This document shows positions 7,702 to 14,423 of a stretch of DNA of 47,470 nucleotides, in pieces (position 1 is the first letter of the stretch; each line of letters opens with the position of its first letter). The position numbers and the translations under genes were made by a program. The DNA comes from a bacterium (lineage in GTDB: Bacteria > Bacteroidota > Bacteroidia > Chitinophagales > Saprospiraceae). The notes under the pieces were generated by a model. The model did not search any database. It was not told the origin of the DNA and saw only the letters and a program-made list of their open reading frames with translations. Location: the NCBI GenBank assembly GCA_024742755.1, contig JANSXW010000039.1:1-47470 (forward strand). The letters are read 5' to 3'.

Positions 7702-8748
7702 TTACAGCCCCTGGCTTTTGCCCATGAGGTTGGCGAGTTTGTAAAGCACACGGGCCCCGACATTGGCATCCCACTCGTGAGGATAGCCGGCGGTCTCGCA
7801 AAGGTCAAAGCCGATAATGGTGCGGCCGCTTTCCACCACCGTTTGCAGGAGGTATATGGCCTGATCGAACGTAAGCCCGCCCGGTACCGGGGTGCCGGTG
7901 TTGGGGCAGAGTTCCGGCAGAAGCCCGTCGATGTCGAAGCTGATGTACACTTTTTCGGGCAGGGTGTCCACCATTTCCCGGCACAGGTCGGCCCAGGCAG
8001 CGCCTTCAAAGGCTCGTCTGTTCAGGTCATGGTTGAAAAAGACGGCGCAGCGGCTGTCCTGCTCTGCCAGTTGTGCTTCTGCCTCACAGTAATCGCGTAT
8101 GCCCACCTGTGTGAGTTGTGCCAGGCCTCCCAGTTGAAGGGCATTGTAGAAAATAGATGCATGAGAATATGTAAAGCCTTCGTAGGCTGCTCTGAGGTCC
8201 ATGTGCGCATCAATTTGCAGCACGCCAAAGCCGGGGTGGCGCTCGGAAAGGGCTTCCAGAAAGCCCAGGGGCACGCTGTGCTCTCCGCCCACGATGCCAA
8301 CGGCTTTGCCTTGTTCAAGCAGGGTAGTGGTTTCGGTTTTTACCCAGGCTTTGAGCTCGGCGCAGGCTTTGTTGATGTGCGTGAGCGTGGCTTCGTCCAC
8401 GGGCAGCCCTTCTTCCAGCTGCTCAATGTAGCGGGCCGCGCCTGGCCGGAGTTCCTGCGAGCGGTGGAGCCAGGATGCGTCCGGTTGCCGCATGAACAGG
8501 CCCATCTTCCAAGCCCCCGGCACATCCGGGTCGTAAAGATCGAGCTGGGGGGAGGCCTCGAGAATATTGGCTGGCCCGGTAGCCGTACCTGCTCCGTAGG
8601 ACACCGTGACATCCCAGGGCACCGGCACCAATACGATTTGCGCATCCTGCTCCTCGAAGGGCAGCCCGATAAAATGGCCGTTTTTCAGTCCGACACCATT
8701 CGGATCGAAGTTTTTGATTTTTTCTGCTTTGGAGTTGCTATTTCCCAT
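7702..8748 (-). CDS. speB: Ureohydrolase family protein, probable agmatinase
   Basis: A 348-residue arginase/agmatinase/formiminoglutamase-fold hydrolase with a binuclear manganese site. The ligand motifs are visible: GGEHSVPLG (His), QIDAHMDLR (DxHxD) and SFDIDGLLP (DxD). Agmatinase, which releases urea from agmatine and yields putrescine, is favoured because the divergent operon beginning 64 bases away encodes the two enzymes that turn putrescine into spermidine through carboxyspermidine. Arginase or formimidoylglutamase cannot be excluded from motifs alone. The N-terminal 30 residues (GNSNSKAEKIKNFDPNG) are an extension of low complexity. The N-terminal coding region overlaps the -33/-7 region of the opposing operon. 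Confidence 0.85.
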   Translation of the reverse strand: MGNSNSKAEKIKNFDPNGVGLKNGHFIGLPFEEQDAQIVLVPVPWDVTVSYGAGTATGPANILEASPQLDLYDPDVPGAWKMGLFMRQPDASWLHRSQELRPGAARYIEQLEEGLPVDEATLTHINKACAELKAWVKTETTTLLEQGKAVGIVGGEHSVPLGFLEALSERHPGFGVLQIDAHMDLRAAYEGFTYSHASIFYNALQLGGLAQLTQVGIRDYCEAEAQLAEQDSRCAVFFNHDLNRRAFEGAAWADLCREMVDTLPEKVYISFDIDGLLPELCPNTGTPVPGGLTFDQAIYLLQTVVESGRTIIGFDLCETAGYPHEWDANVGARVLYKLANLMGKSQGL

Positions 8749-8757
8749 TTATCTTTG
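8728..8757 (+). promoter_or_regulatory. Promoter of the DUF433-polyamine operon
   Basis: TTTG (8728-8731), an 18-base spacer and TATCTTTG (8750-8757) form an excellent match to the Bacteroidota primary sigma factor promoter. It lies over the start of the opposing agmatinase gene, and the first downstream start (8813 or 8825) is about 60 bases away. Confidence 0.75.
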
Positions 8758-8812
8758 TTAATAGTGTGACTGCTTCAGCAATGAAGGTGCAATATCTGCA
8801 AAATACCGGATT

Positions 8813-9019
8813 ATGGAAGAAGAGATGATTCTAAAGCGTATCGTAATCGACCCTCAGGTTTGTCATGGTAAGCCATGTATCCGCGGCTTGAGGTATCCGG
8901 TAGGGGCTATTTTGGAATACCTGGCGGGCGGAGATAGTGTAGCAGATATCCTGGAAGCTTTTCCAGATTTGGATGAAGCAGATACCCTGGCGTGCCAGCT
9001 TTATGCAAACTGGAACTGA
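8813..9019 (+). CDS. DUF433 family protein (orphan antitoxin-like)
   Basis: A 68-residue DUF433 protein with the family hallmarks: IDPQVCHGKPCIRGLR, then VGAILEYLAGGDSVADIL, then FPDLDEAD. Such proteins are usually encoded directly before a DUF5615 PIN-like partner. Here the next gene, 40 bases on, is the carboxyspermidine dehydrogenase, and no DUF5615 gene is present nearby. The protein may start at 8813 or at a second ATG at 8825 (MILKRIVID), which is closer to the family N-terminus. It is the first gene behind a strong promoter and so is probably cotranscribed with the polyamine genes. A regulatory role for that operon is possible but unproven. Confidence 0.85.
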   Translation: MEEEMILKRIVIDPQVCHGKPCIRGLRYPVGAILEYLAGGDSVADILEAFPDLDEADTLACQLYANWN

Positions 9020-9059
9020 AGAAGCAATCCATCCATTAGATAAAAACCAAAAATAAATA

Positions 9060-10265
9060 ATGTCAAAAGTACTCATCATCGGTGCCGGCGGAGTAGGCCG
9101 GGTCGTCACTTACAAATGCGCGCAACACCCGGAAGTGTTTTCCGAGATCATGCTCGCCAGCCGTACCAAATCCAAGTGCGATGCTATCGTAGCGGATGCA
9201 CAGAAAGCCACCGGGCATACCAAAATGCAGACCGCGCAGGTGGATGCGGATAATGTGCCGGAACTGGTCGCGCTGATTAATTCCTTCAAACCGGCATTGG
9301 TGCTGCACGTGGCTTTGCCTTATCAGGACCTGACGATTATGGAGGCTTGCCTGCAAACCGGCGTGCACTACCTTGATACCGCCAACTACGAGCCCAAAGA
9401 TGAGGCGAAGTTTGAATACAGCTGGCAGTGGGCTTATCAGGACCGTTTCAAAGAAGCGGGGCTGACCGCCGTGCTTGGCTGTGGCTTTGACCCCGGCGTC
9501 ACGAGCATCTTCACCGCCCGTGCTGCCAGGCATCATTTTGATGAGCTGCACTACCTCGATATTGTGGATTGCAATGCAGGCGACCATGGCAAAGCCTTTG
9601 CCACTAACTTCAATCCGGAAATCAACATCCGGGAAGTCACACAAAAGGGCCGCTACTGGGAAAACGGGCAATGGGTGGAAACCGAGCCCCACGAAATCAT
9701 GAAGGTCCTCAACTACCCGGACATCGGGCCTAAGGATTCTTATCTCATCTACCACGAGGAGCTGGAGTCGCTGGTCAAAAACTTCCCGACCCTCAAACGC
9801 GCCCGCTTCTGGATGACCTTCGGGCAGGAATACCTGACCCACTTGCGCGTAATTCAAAATATCGGCATGGCGGGCATCGAGCCGGTGAAGTACAAAGGCA
9901 TGGATGTCATCCCGCTCGAATTCCTCAAAGCCGTACTGCCTGACCCCGGCGGGCTGGGCGAAAACTATACCGGTCAAACCTCCATCGGCTGCCGCATCAA
10001 AGGCATCAAGGACGGCAAAGAGAAAACCTATTACATCTGGAACAACTGCAGCCATCAGGCCGCCTTTGACGAAACCGGTGCGCAGGGTGTTTCCTATACG
10101 ACCGGCGTGCCCGCGGCGCTTGGCGCTATGATGGTGCTGACCGGACAATGGGGCGGTGCCGGCGTCTTCAACGTAGAGGAGTTTAACCCGGACCCATTTT
10201 TGGATAAGCTGGGGGAGATGGGTTTGCCCTGGCAGGAGGAAGTTGGGATTGATTTGGAATTGTAA
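9060..10265 (+). CDS. Carboxy(nor)spermidine dehydrogenase (saccharopine dehydrogenase family)
   Basis: A 401-residue NAD(P)H-dependent reductase. The N-terminus VLIIGAGGVGRVVTYKC is the Rossmann glycine motif, and YKGMDVIPLEFLKAVLPDP is typical of the carboxynorspermidine synthase branch of the saccharopine dehydrogenase family. The enzyme condenses aspartate semialdehyde with putrescine (or diaminopropane) and reduces the Schiff base to carboxyspermidine (or carboxynorspermidine). The branch assignment is supported by the carboxynorspermidine decarboxylase gene 385 bases downstream and the agmatinase gene upstream. Length is normal. The ATG at 9060 is unambiguous. The DUF433 gene precedes it by 40 bases and the XisI gene follows by 12. 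Confidence 0.9.
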   Translation: MSKVLIIGAGGVGRVVTYKCAQHPEVFSEIMLASRTKSKCDAIVADAQKATGHTKMQTAQVDADNVPELVALINSFKPALVLHVALPYQDLTIMEACLQTGVHYLDTANYEPKDEAKFEYSWQWAYQDRFKEAGLTAVLGCGFDPGVTSIFTARAARHHFDELHYLDIVDCNAGDHGKAFATNFNPEINIREVTQKGRYWENGQWVETEPHEIMKVLNYPDIGPKDSYLIYHEELESLVKNFPTLKRARFWMTFGQEYLTHLRVIQNIGMAGIEPVKYKGMDVIPLEFLKAVLPDPGGLGENYTGQTSIGCRIKGIKDGKEKTYYIWNNCSHQAAFDETGAQGVSYTTGVPAALGAMMVLTGQWGGAGVFNVEEFNPDPFLDKLGEMGLPWQEEVGIDLEL

Positions 10266-10277
10266 AGCAATCCACAA

Positions 10278-10616
10278 ATGGATAAAGTAGCGAAATACAA
10301 GGCAGAGGTAAAGACTCTTGTGGAAGATATCTATGCAATGATACCCTCTGATGAAGCAGTCGAAACACAACTGATCCTGGATAAAGAGCGGGGGCATTTT
10401 CTTCTGTTTTCCGTAGGCTGGGAAAACGGCCACTGGGAGTATGGCAGTTTTGTCCACATAGATGTTAAACCGGACGGTAAGGTTTGGATTCAGCACAACG
10501 GTACCGACTTAAAGCTGGGAGACGAGCTGGAATCTAAGGGCATTCCCAAGTCAGATATTGTGATTGGGTTCCACTCTCCCCAAAGCCGGGCGCTCACAGA
10601 ATATGCAGTAGGATAG
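10278..10616 (+). CDS. XisI-like protein (fdxN element excision controlling factor family)
   Basis: A 112-residue protein matching the XisI family along its length: MDKVAKYKAEVKTLVEDIY, DKERGHFLLFSVGWENG, HIDVKPDGKVWIQHNGTD and the C-terminal GFHSPQSRALTEYAVG. XisI was named in heterocyst-forming cyanobacteria, where it works with XisH and XisF in excising the fdxN element; outside that setting its role is unknown. The usual partner XisH, an endonuclease-like protein, is not encoded nearby. The gene sits between the two carboxyspermidine enzymes, 12 bases after the first and 34 before the second. A sampled line (10321-10380) has 26 of 60 G+C, against 44 of 60 at 10801-10860 in the next gene, so it looks inserted. 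Confidence 0.9.
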   Translation: MDKVAKYKAEVKTLVEDIYAMIPSDEAVETQLILDKERGHFLLFSVGWENGHWEYGSFVHIDVKPDGKVWIQHNGTDLKLGDELESKGIPKSDIVIGFHSPQSRALTEYAVG

Positions 10617-10650
10617 ATTAGGCCTTCTGCTATAATTTTTAAATAACCAC

Positions 10651-11787
10651 ATGATCAACTACACTCAAGCCCCCTCCCCATCCTTCCTGCTCGACGAAAG
10701 CCGCCTGCGCCGCAACCTCGAGCTGATCAGCAGCGTGCAGGAGCGCGCCGGTGTGTCGGTAATACTGGCCCTCAAAGGATTTTCCATGTGGCGGGTCTTC
10801 CCGCTCGTGGGGCAATACCTGAAGGGCGCCACCGCCAGCTCCCTGCACGAGGCCCGGCTGATTTACGAAGAGATGGGCGTGCGGGCGCATACTTATTCCC
10901 CGGCGTACATCCCGGGCGAGCTGGAAGAAATTTTGAAGTACAGCAGCCACCTCACCTTCAATTCGGTAGCGGAATACGAACGGCACGCCGGGCATTTGGC
11001 AAAAGCCGGGCATAAGGTATCCGCCGGCCTGCGTGTCAACCCGGAGTATTCCGAGGTGGAAACCGACCTCTATAATCCGGCTGCCCCCGGCTCCCGCCTC
11101 GGAGTCGCCCCGGACGGGCTGGGCGATCAGCTCCCGGAAGGCATAGAGGGGCTGCATTTTCACACTCTGTGCGAGTCGAGCTCCTTTGACTTGGAAAAGG
11201 TGCTGGCGGCTTTTGAGCACCATTTCGGCCGCTTCTTCCCGCAGCTGAAGTGGGTCAACTTTGGCGGTGGCCACCTGATGACGAGGCAGGGGTACGACAT
11301 ACCGCACCTCATTCAGCTTTTGCGGAAATTCAGGGAGCGCACCGGGCTGGAGGTCATTATGGAGCCGGGCAGCGCCATTGCCTGGGAGACGGGCGAGCTC
11401 GTGACCACTGTGCTGGATGTGGTGGAAAACCGGGGCGTGCGCACCGCCATCATCGATGCCTCCTTTACCGCCCACATGCCGGATACGCTGGAAATGCCTT
11501 ACCTGCCCAAAATTCTCGGTAGTGTACCGGAAGGAGAAGGGGCGCATACCTACCGCATCGGCGGGGTGAGCTGCCTGGCCGGCGATTACAAGCAGGCCTA
11601 CCACTTCGACCGCCCCCTTGAGCCCGGCGACCGCCTGGTCTTCTGGGATATGATCCACTACACGATGGTGAAGACCACGACTTTCAACGGTGTCAGGCAC
11701 CCTGACATCTGCATGTGGCGGGAGGATGGCGAGCTGGAGGTGGTCAAGCGCTTCGGGTATGAGGATTTTAAGGGGCGGTTGTCCTAA
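10651..11787 (+). CDS. nspC: Carboxy(nor)spermidine decarboxylase
   Basis: A 378-residue PLP-dependent fold III decarboxylase of the alanine-racemase/diaminopimelate-decarboxylase superfamily. The PLP lysine is K42 in LALKGFSMW, near the N-terminus as in Vibrio NspC. Further active-site text is HFHTLCESSS, NFGGGHLMT, EPGSAIAWETG (PLP phosphate site) and GVSCLAGD with C308 and D312, where the cysteine is the catalytic proton donor from the other subunit. It removes CO2 from carboxyspermidine or carboxynorspermidine to give the polyamine. Most bacteria with agmatinase use this route for spermidine. It ends the operon; the downstream gene is on the other strand 63 bases away. Confidence 0.94.
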   Translation: MINYTQAPSPSFLLDESRLRRNLELISSVQERAGVSVILALKGFSMWRVFPLVGQYLKGATASSLHEARLIYEEMGVRAHTYSPAYIPGELEEILKYSSHLTFNSVAEYERHAGHLAKAGHKVSAGLRVNPEYSEVETDLYNPAAPGSRLGVAPDGLGDQLPEGIEGLHFHTLCESSSFDLEKVLAAFEHHFGRFFPQLKWVNFGGGHLMTRQGYDIPHLIQLLRKFRERTGLEVIMEPGSAIAWETGELVTTVLDVVENRGVRTAIIDASFTAHMPDTLEMPYLPKILGSVPEGEGAHTYRIGGVSCLAGDYKQAYHFDRPLEPGDRLVFWDMIHYTMVKTTTFNGVRHPDICMWREDGELEVVKRFGYEDFKGRLS

Positions 11788-11850
11788 TAAATTGAATGAG
11801 CACAGAGGATTGGGCGGACTTAAATACCGGTGTTTACCCTGACTTGCAGG

Positions 11851-12735
11851 TCAGTTCACTGCCGGTTGAAGCACCTGTACTTTTTCTTCTAAAACCTCAA
11901 CCGAGATCGACCGGGCTTCCCCTATCAATTCTCCATCCACCTGCAAAGGCATGGGGCGGTCTGCCTCAAGTTGCAGGGTACGGCAGGGGACAATCTTCAC
12001 ATAGCGCGATTTATCAATCTGGCCAATAAAAAACAAGACGCTCATCCACACCAGGTACCAACGCGGCCAGGGCAGGAAGAGGCACAGCTCAAACTGTCCG
12101 TCATCGGTCCGGCTATCCGGATTGACGATCGCACCGGTGCCGTAGCGGCGGGCATTGGCAAAAGTAGCCATCACACTTCGGCGGCTGAAGGCTTGTTGAT
12201 CGGTTTGGATCCTGAATTTTGCCAGGGGGCGGTTGCGGGCGACCCGGAGGAAGCTGCGGGCGTAGCCCAATTGCCCACGCTGCTCACCGGACTCAAACTC
12301 CTGGACAAGTCGGGCATTATACCCTACATCTGCGAGGTGGAACGCATGGTGTTCTCCGTTGATAAGCAGCCCGTCGAGCGGTAAAGGCTGGCCACGCAGC
12401 AGAACATCGAGCGCTCCGTCTACGTTTTCAGGAATACAGAGTTCTGTAGCCAAACCGTTGGCAGAGCCTAGTGGCAGAATCCCCATCTTTATGGGTGTTC
12501 CGAGCAGGGAACGGGCAACGAGATTGACAGTGCCATCACCTCCACAGGCGACTACTGTCTCAGGATTTTCCTGCTGGATCAGGGTGTTGAGCCTTTCCAG
12601 GTCATCCGCTCCGGTGGTTTCCATCCACTGCCCGTTGAGCTGATGCTGTTGCCACCACTGTTCCACGGTTGCCTTGCAGTCCTCTTTTTCATTGCCCCCG
12701 CTAATGGGGTTGATCACGAAAAGTATTTTCTCCAT
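11851..12735 (-). CDS. Diacylglycerol kinase-type lipid kinase (DAGK catalytic domain)
   Basis: A 294-residue soluble kinase of the DgkB/YegS family. The nucleotide-binding signature is ACGGDGTVN (residues 63-71) followed by LPLGSANGLATELGI-like text (LPLGSANGLATEL), and the C-terminal beta-sandwich ends in the usual DGE motif (LQVDGELIGEARSISVEVL). It probably phosphorylates diacylglycerol to phosphatidic acid; some relatives phosphorylate other lipids such as phosphatidylglycerol or ceramide. It is divergent, with only 45 bases between starts, from a gene for a phosphatidate phosphatase that would catalyse the reverse direction. No membrane segment is seen, so it would act at the inner face of the membrane. 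Confidence 0.88.
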   Translation of the reverse strand: MEKILFVINPISGGNEKEDCKATVEQWWQQHQLNGQWMETTGADDLERLNTLIQQENPETVVACGGDGTVNLVARSLLGTPIKMGILPLGSANGLATELCIPENVDGALDVLLRGQPLPLDGLLINGEHHAFHLADVGYNARLVQEFESGEQRGQLGYARSFLRVARNRPLAKFRIQTDQQAFSRRSVMATFANARRYGTGAIVNPDSRTDDGQFELCLFLPWPRWYLVWMSVLFFIGQIDKSRYVKIVPCRTLQLEADRPMPLQVDGELIGEARSISVEVLEEKVQVLQPAVN

Positions 12736-12780
12736 AGTTATAAAACCAAGAAGGCCCGCACTTGTGCGCAGGCCGCTAAT

Positions 12781-13869
12781 ATGAGTCTACTAAGCCGACA
12801 TATAAGCCTGAATGTGAAAAAATGGATAGGCATGGATACCCCGCCGGTGGTCCTGGCCTACCGGGGGTATGGGACGCCAGAAAAGGTCTTCGTAAGAGGG
12901 CATGTGCTCGATGACCGGCTGCTTTATGAGCCGGAGCCCGGCGACAGCCTTTGGCGCAACCTTCGGGCTATGCTGAGCCGCTACCTTAGTACGACCATAC
13001 CCGACACCCAAGTGGACATTGAGTTTAACGGGCAGAATTATCAGGTGAGAACCGATGAGCGGGGGCAGTTCGAGCTGCTGGCAGAGGGGCCGCACCAACT
13101 TCAGGAAGGCTGGCACCCGGTGGCATTCCGGGTCCATAACCCGCTGGAAGAAGGCCCTTCTTTTCTGGAGCAGCAGGAGGAAGTGTACATTAGTCATGGC
13201 ACCCACGAGTTTGGGGTGATCTCTGATGTAGACGATACGATTCTGGTTTCCCACGCCACGGAGACCCTGCGGAAGCTCAGGTTGATCCTCACTAAAAATG
13301 CGGCCACCCGGTTGCCTTTTCCGGGCGTTCCTGCGTTTTATCAGGCCCTCTGTGCAGGTAAGGAAGGAGGCTGCGACAACCCCATTTTCTTCATCAGCAG
13401 CAGTGAGTGGAATTTGTACGATTTTTTGGTCGATTTCTGCCAGGCCAGGGACATTCCCAAAGGCGTCTTTCTGTTGCAGGCACTCAAGTCAGGACTAAAG
13501 GACTTTTTCAGGACCGGTGGGGGCACGCATTCGCACAAACTGGATAAAGCACGCCACCTCATGGAGGTCTTTCCGAAGCTGAAGTTTATTCTGATAGGGG
13601 ATAGCGGGCAGCATGATGCGCAGCTCTACGCCCAATTATCCGAGACCCACCCCGACCGGGTACTGGCCGTTTACATCCGGGACGTGACAAACCGAAAAAA
13701 CAGCGAGACCATACACGAGCTCTACGCTGACCACCCTCATCTGGAGGGCAAGGTTTGTTTGTCAGACGATACCCTTAGCGTAGCCCGGCATGCCTTTGAG
13801 CATGGTTGGATTTCGGAAGGGGGGCTGCAAGCTGTTGCGGAGCAAATTGAGGCCCATCAATCCAAATAA
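12781..13869 (+). CDS. App1-type phosphatidate phosphatase (DUF2183)
   Basis: A 362-residue protein with the catalytic domain of yeast App1, a magnesium-dependent phosphatidic acid phosphatase of the HAD fold. The DxDxT motif is DVDDT at 149-153 inside GVISDVDDTILVSH; later motifs are FFISSSEWNLYDFL and FILIGDSGQHDAQLYAQL. The N-terminal 140 residues form a beta-rich domain seen in bacterial homologues. The start at 12781 is used because the reading frame upstream runs through the opposing kinase gene. Dephosphorylation of phosphatidate to diacylglycerol opposes the kinase encoded divergently. It overlaps the convergent CIA30 gene by 13 bases at its 3' end. Confidence 0.9.
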   Translation: MSLLSRHISLNVKKWIGMDTPPVVLAYRGYGTPEKVFVRGHVLDDRLLYEPEPGDSLWRNLRAMLSRYLSTTIPDTQVDIEFNGQNYQVRTDERGQFELLAEGPHQLQEGWHPVAFRVHNPLEEGPSFLEQQEEVYISHGTHEFGVISDVDDTILVSHATETLRKLRLILTKNAATRLPFPGVPAFYQALCAGKEGGCDNPIFFISSSEWNLYDFLVDFCQARDIPKGVFLLQALKSGLKDFFRTGGGTHSHKLDKARHLMEVFPKLKFILIGDSGQHDAQLYAQLSETHPDRVLAVYIRDVTNRKNSETIHELYADHPHLEGKVCLSDDTLSVARHAFEHGWISEGGLQAVAEQIEAHQSK

Positions 13870-14402
13870 GCAGAAATTTCGTCAATCTCTAACTGAAACG
13901 GCCCCGCCTGTTTATCAGCGATCAGGAAACCCACTTCCCGGATATCATCAGGCGTGATCGGAGGTACGTCGTTTAGCACCCGGCCTCTGAAGGAGGGCTG
14001 GAATGCACTCCAGGGCAATGCTGCCGTGTGCCAGTCGCCCTCATGGGCTGTAAAGCCTGCCCGGTAAGAAACCCGGCTGTAAGGGCCGCTCACCCGCACC
14101 CTGAAATCATAGCGCTGCCCGTCACCCCGCACCCGGATGCGTACGCCTTTCGTCCCACTTATATCAATCTTCTCAACAGCTGCCCGGCAGGAGGCAAAGC
14201 CACCGTTGTTTTCCAGTGAAACGGTCCCGGAGAACTGCCCATGGCCTTCGGCATTAACGGTCATCTGGCTTCTGGAAACGCCCCCCATCACCCCATCGTT
14301 AACGATTTGCCAATCGAGTTGGGTGGGATTGAAGGATTCGATGGTGGTCTGCGCGGTCATGGTCGTACTTGTGATTAGAAAAAGCCAAAAAAGCGGTCTC
14401 AT
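13857..14402 (-). CDS. CIA30-domain exported protein
   Basis: A 181-residue protein whose text after an N-terminal hydrophobic signal (MRPLFWLFLITSTTMTAQ) matches the CIA30 domain, a jelly-roll named after the complex I assembly factor NDUFAF1: WQIVNDGVMGGVSRSQM, FSGTVSLENNGGFASCR, and DIREVGFLIADKQAGPF. In bacteria the domain is not tied to respiratory complex assembly and may bind carbohydrate or ligands. The gene follows the GH31 gene by 21 bases on the same strand and probably shares its transcript. Its last 13 bases overlap the convergent phosphatidate phosphatase gene. Confidence 0.9.
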   Translation of the reverse strand: MRPLFWLFLITSTTMTAQTTIESFNPTQLDWQIVNDGVMGGVSRSQMTVNAEGHGQFSGTVSLENNGGFASCRAAVEKIDISGTKGVRIRVRGDGQRYDFRVRVSGPYSRVSYRAGFTAHEGDWHTAALPWSAFQPSFRGRVLNDVPPITPDDIREVGFLIADKQAGPFQLEIDEISAYLD

Positions 14403-14423
14403 CTTTTTTCTGGCTCCAACAGC

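Noticed and set aside
8813..10616. Complete toxin-antitoxin or XisH-XisI modules
   Set aside because: Neither a DUF5615 toxin nor an XisH gene is present next to the DUF433 and XisI genes, so no complete module can be claimed.
11796..12029. Short plus-strand frame after nspC
   Set aside because: Mostly antisense to the lipid kinase gene, with no family support.
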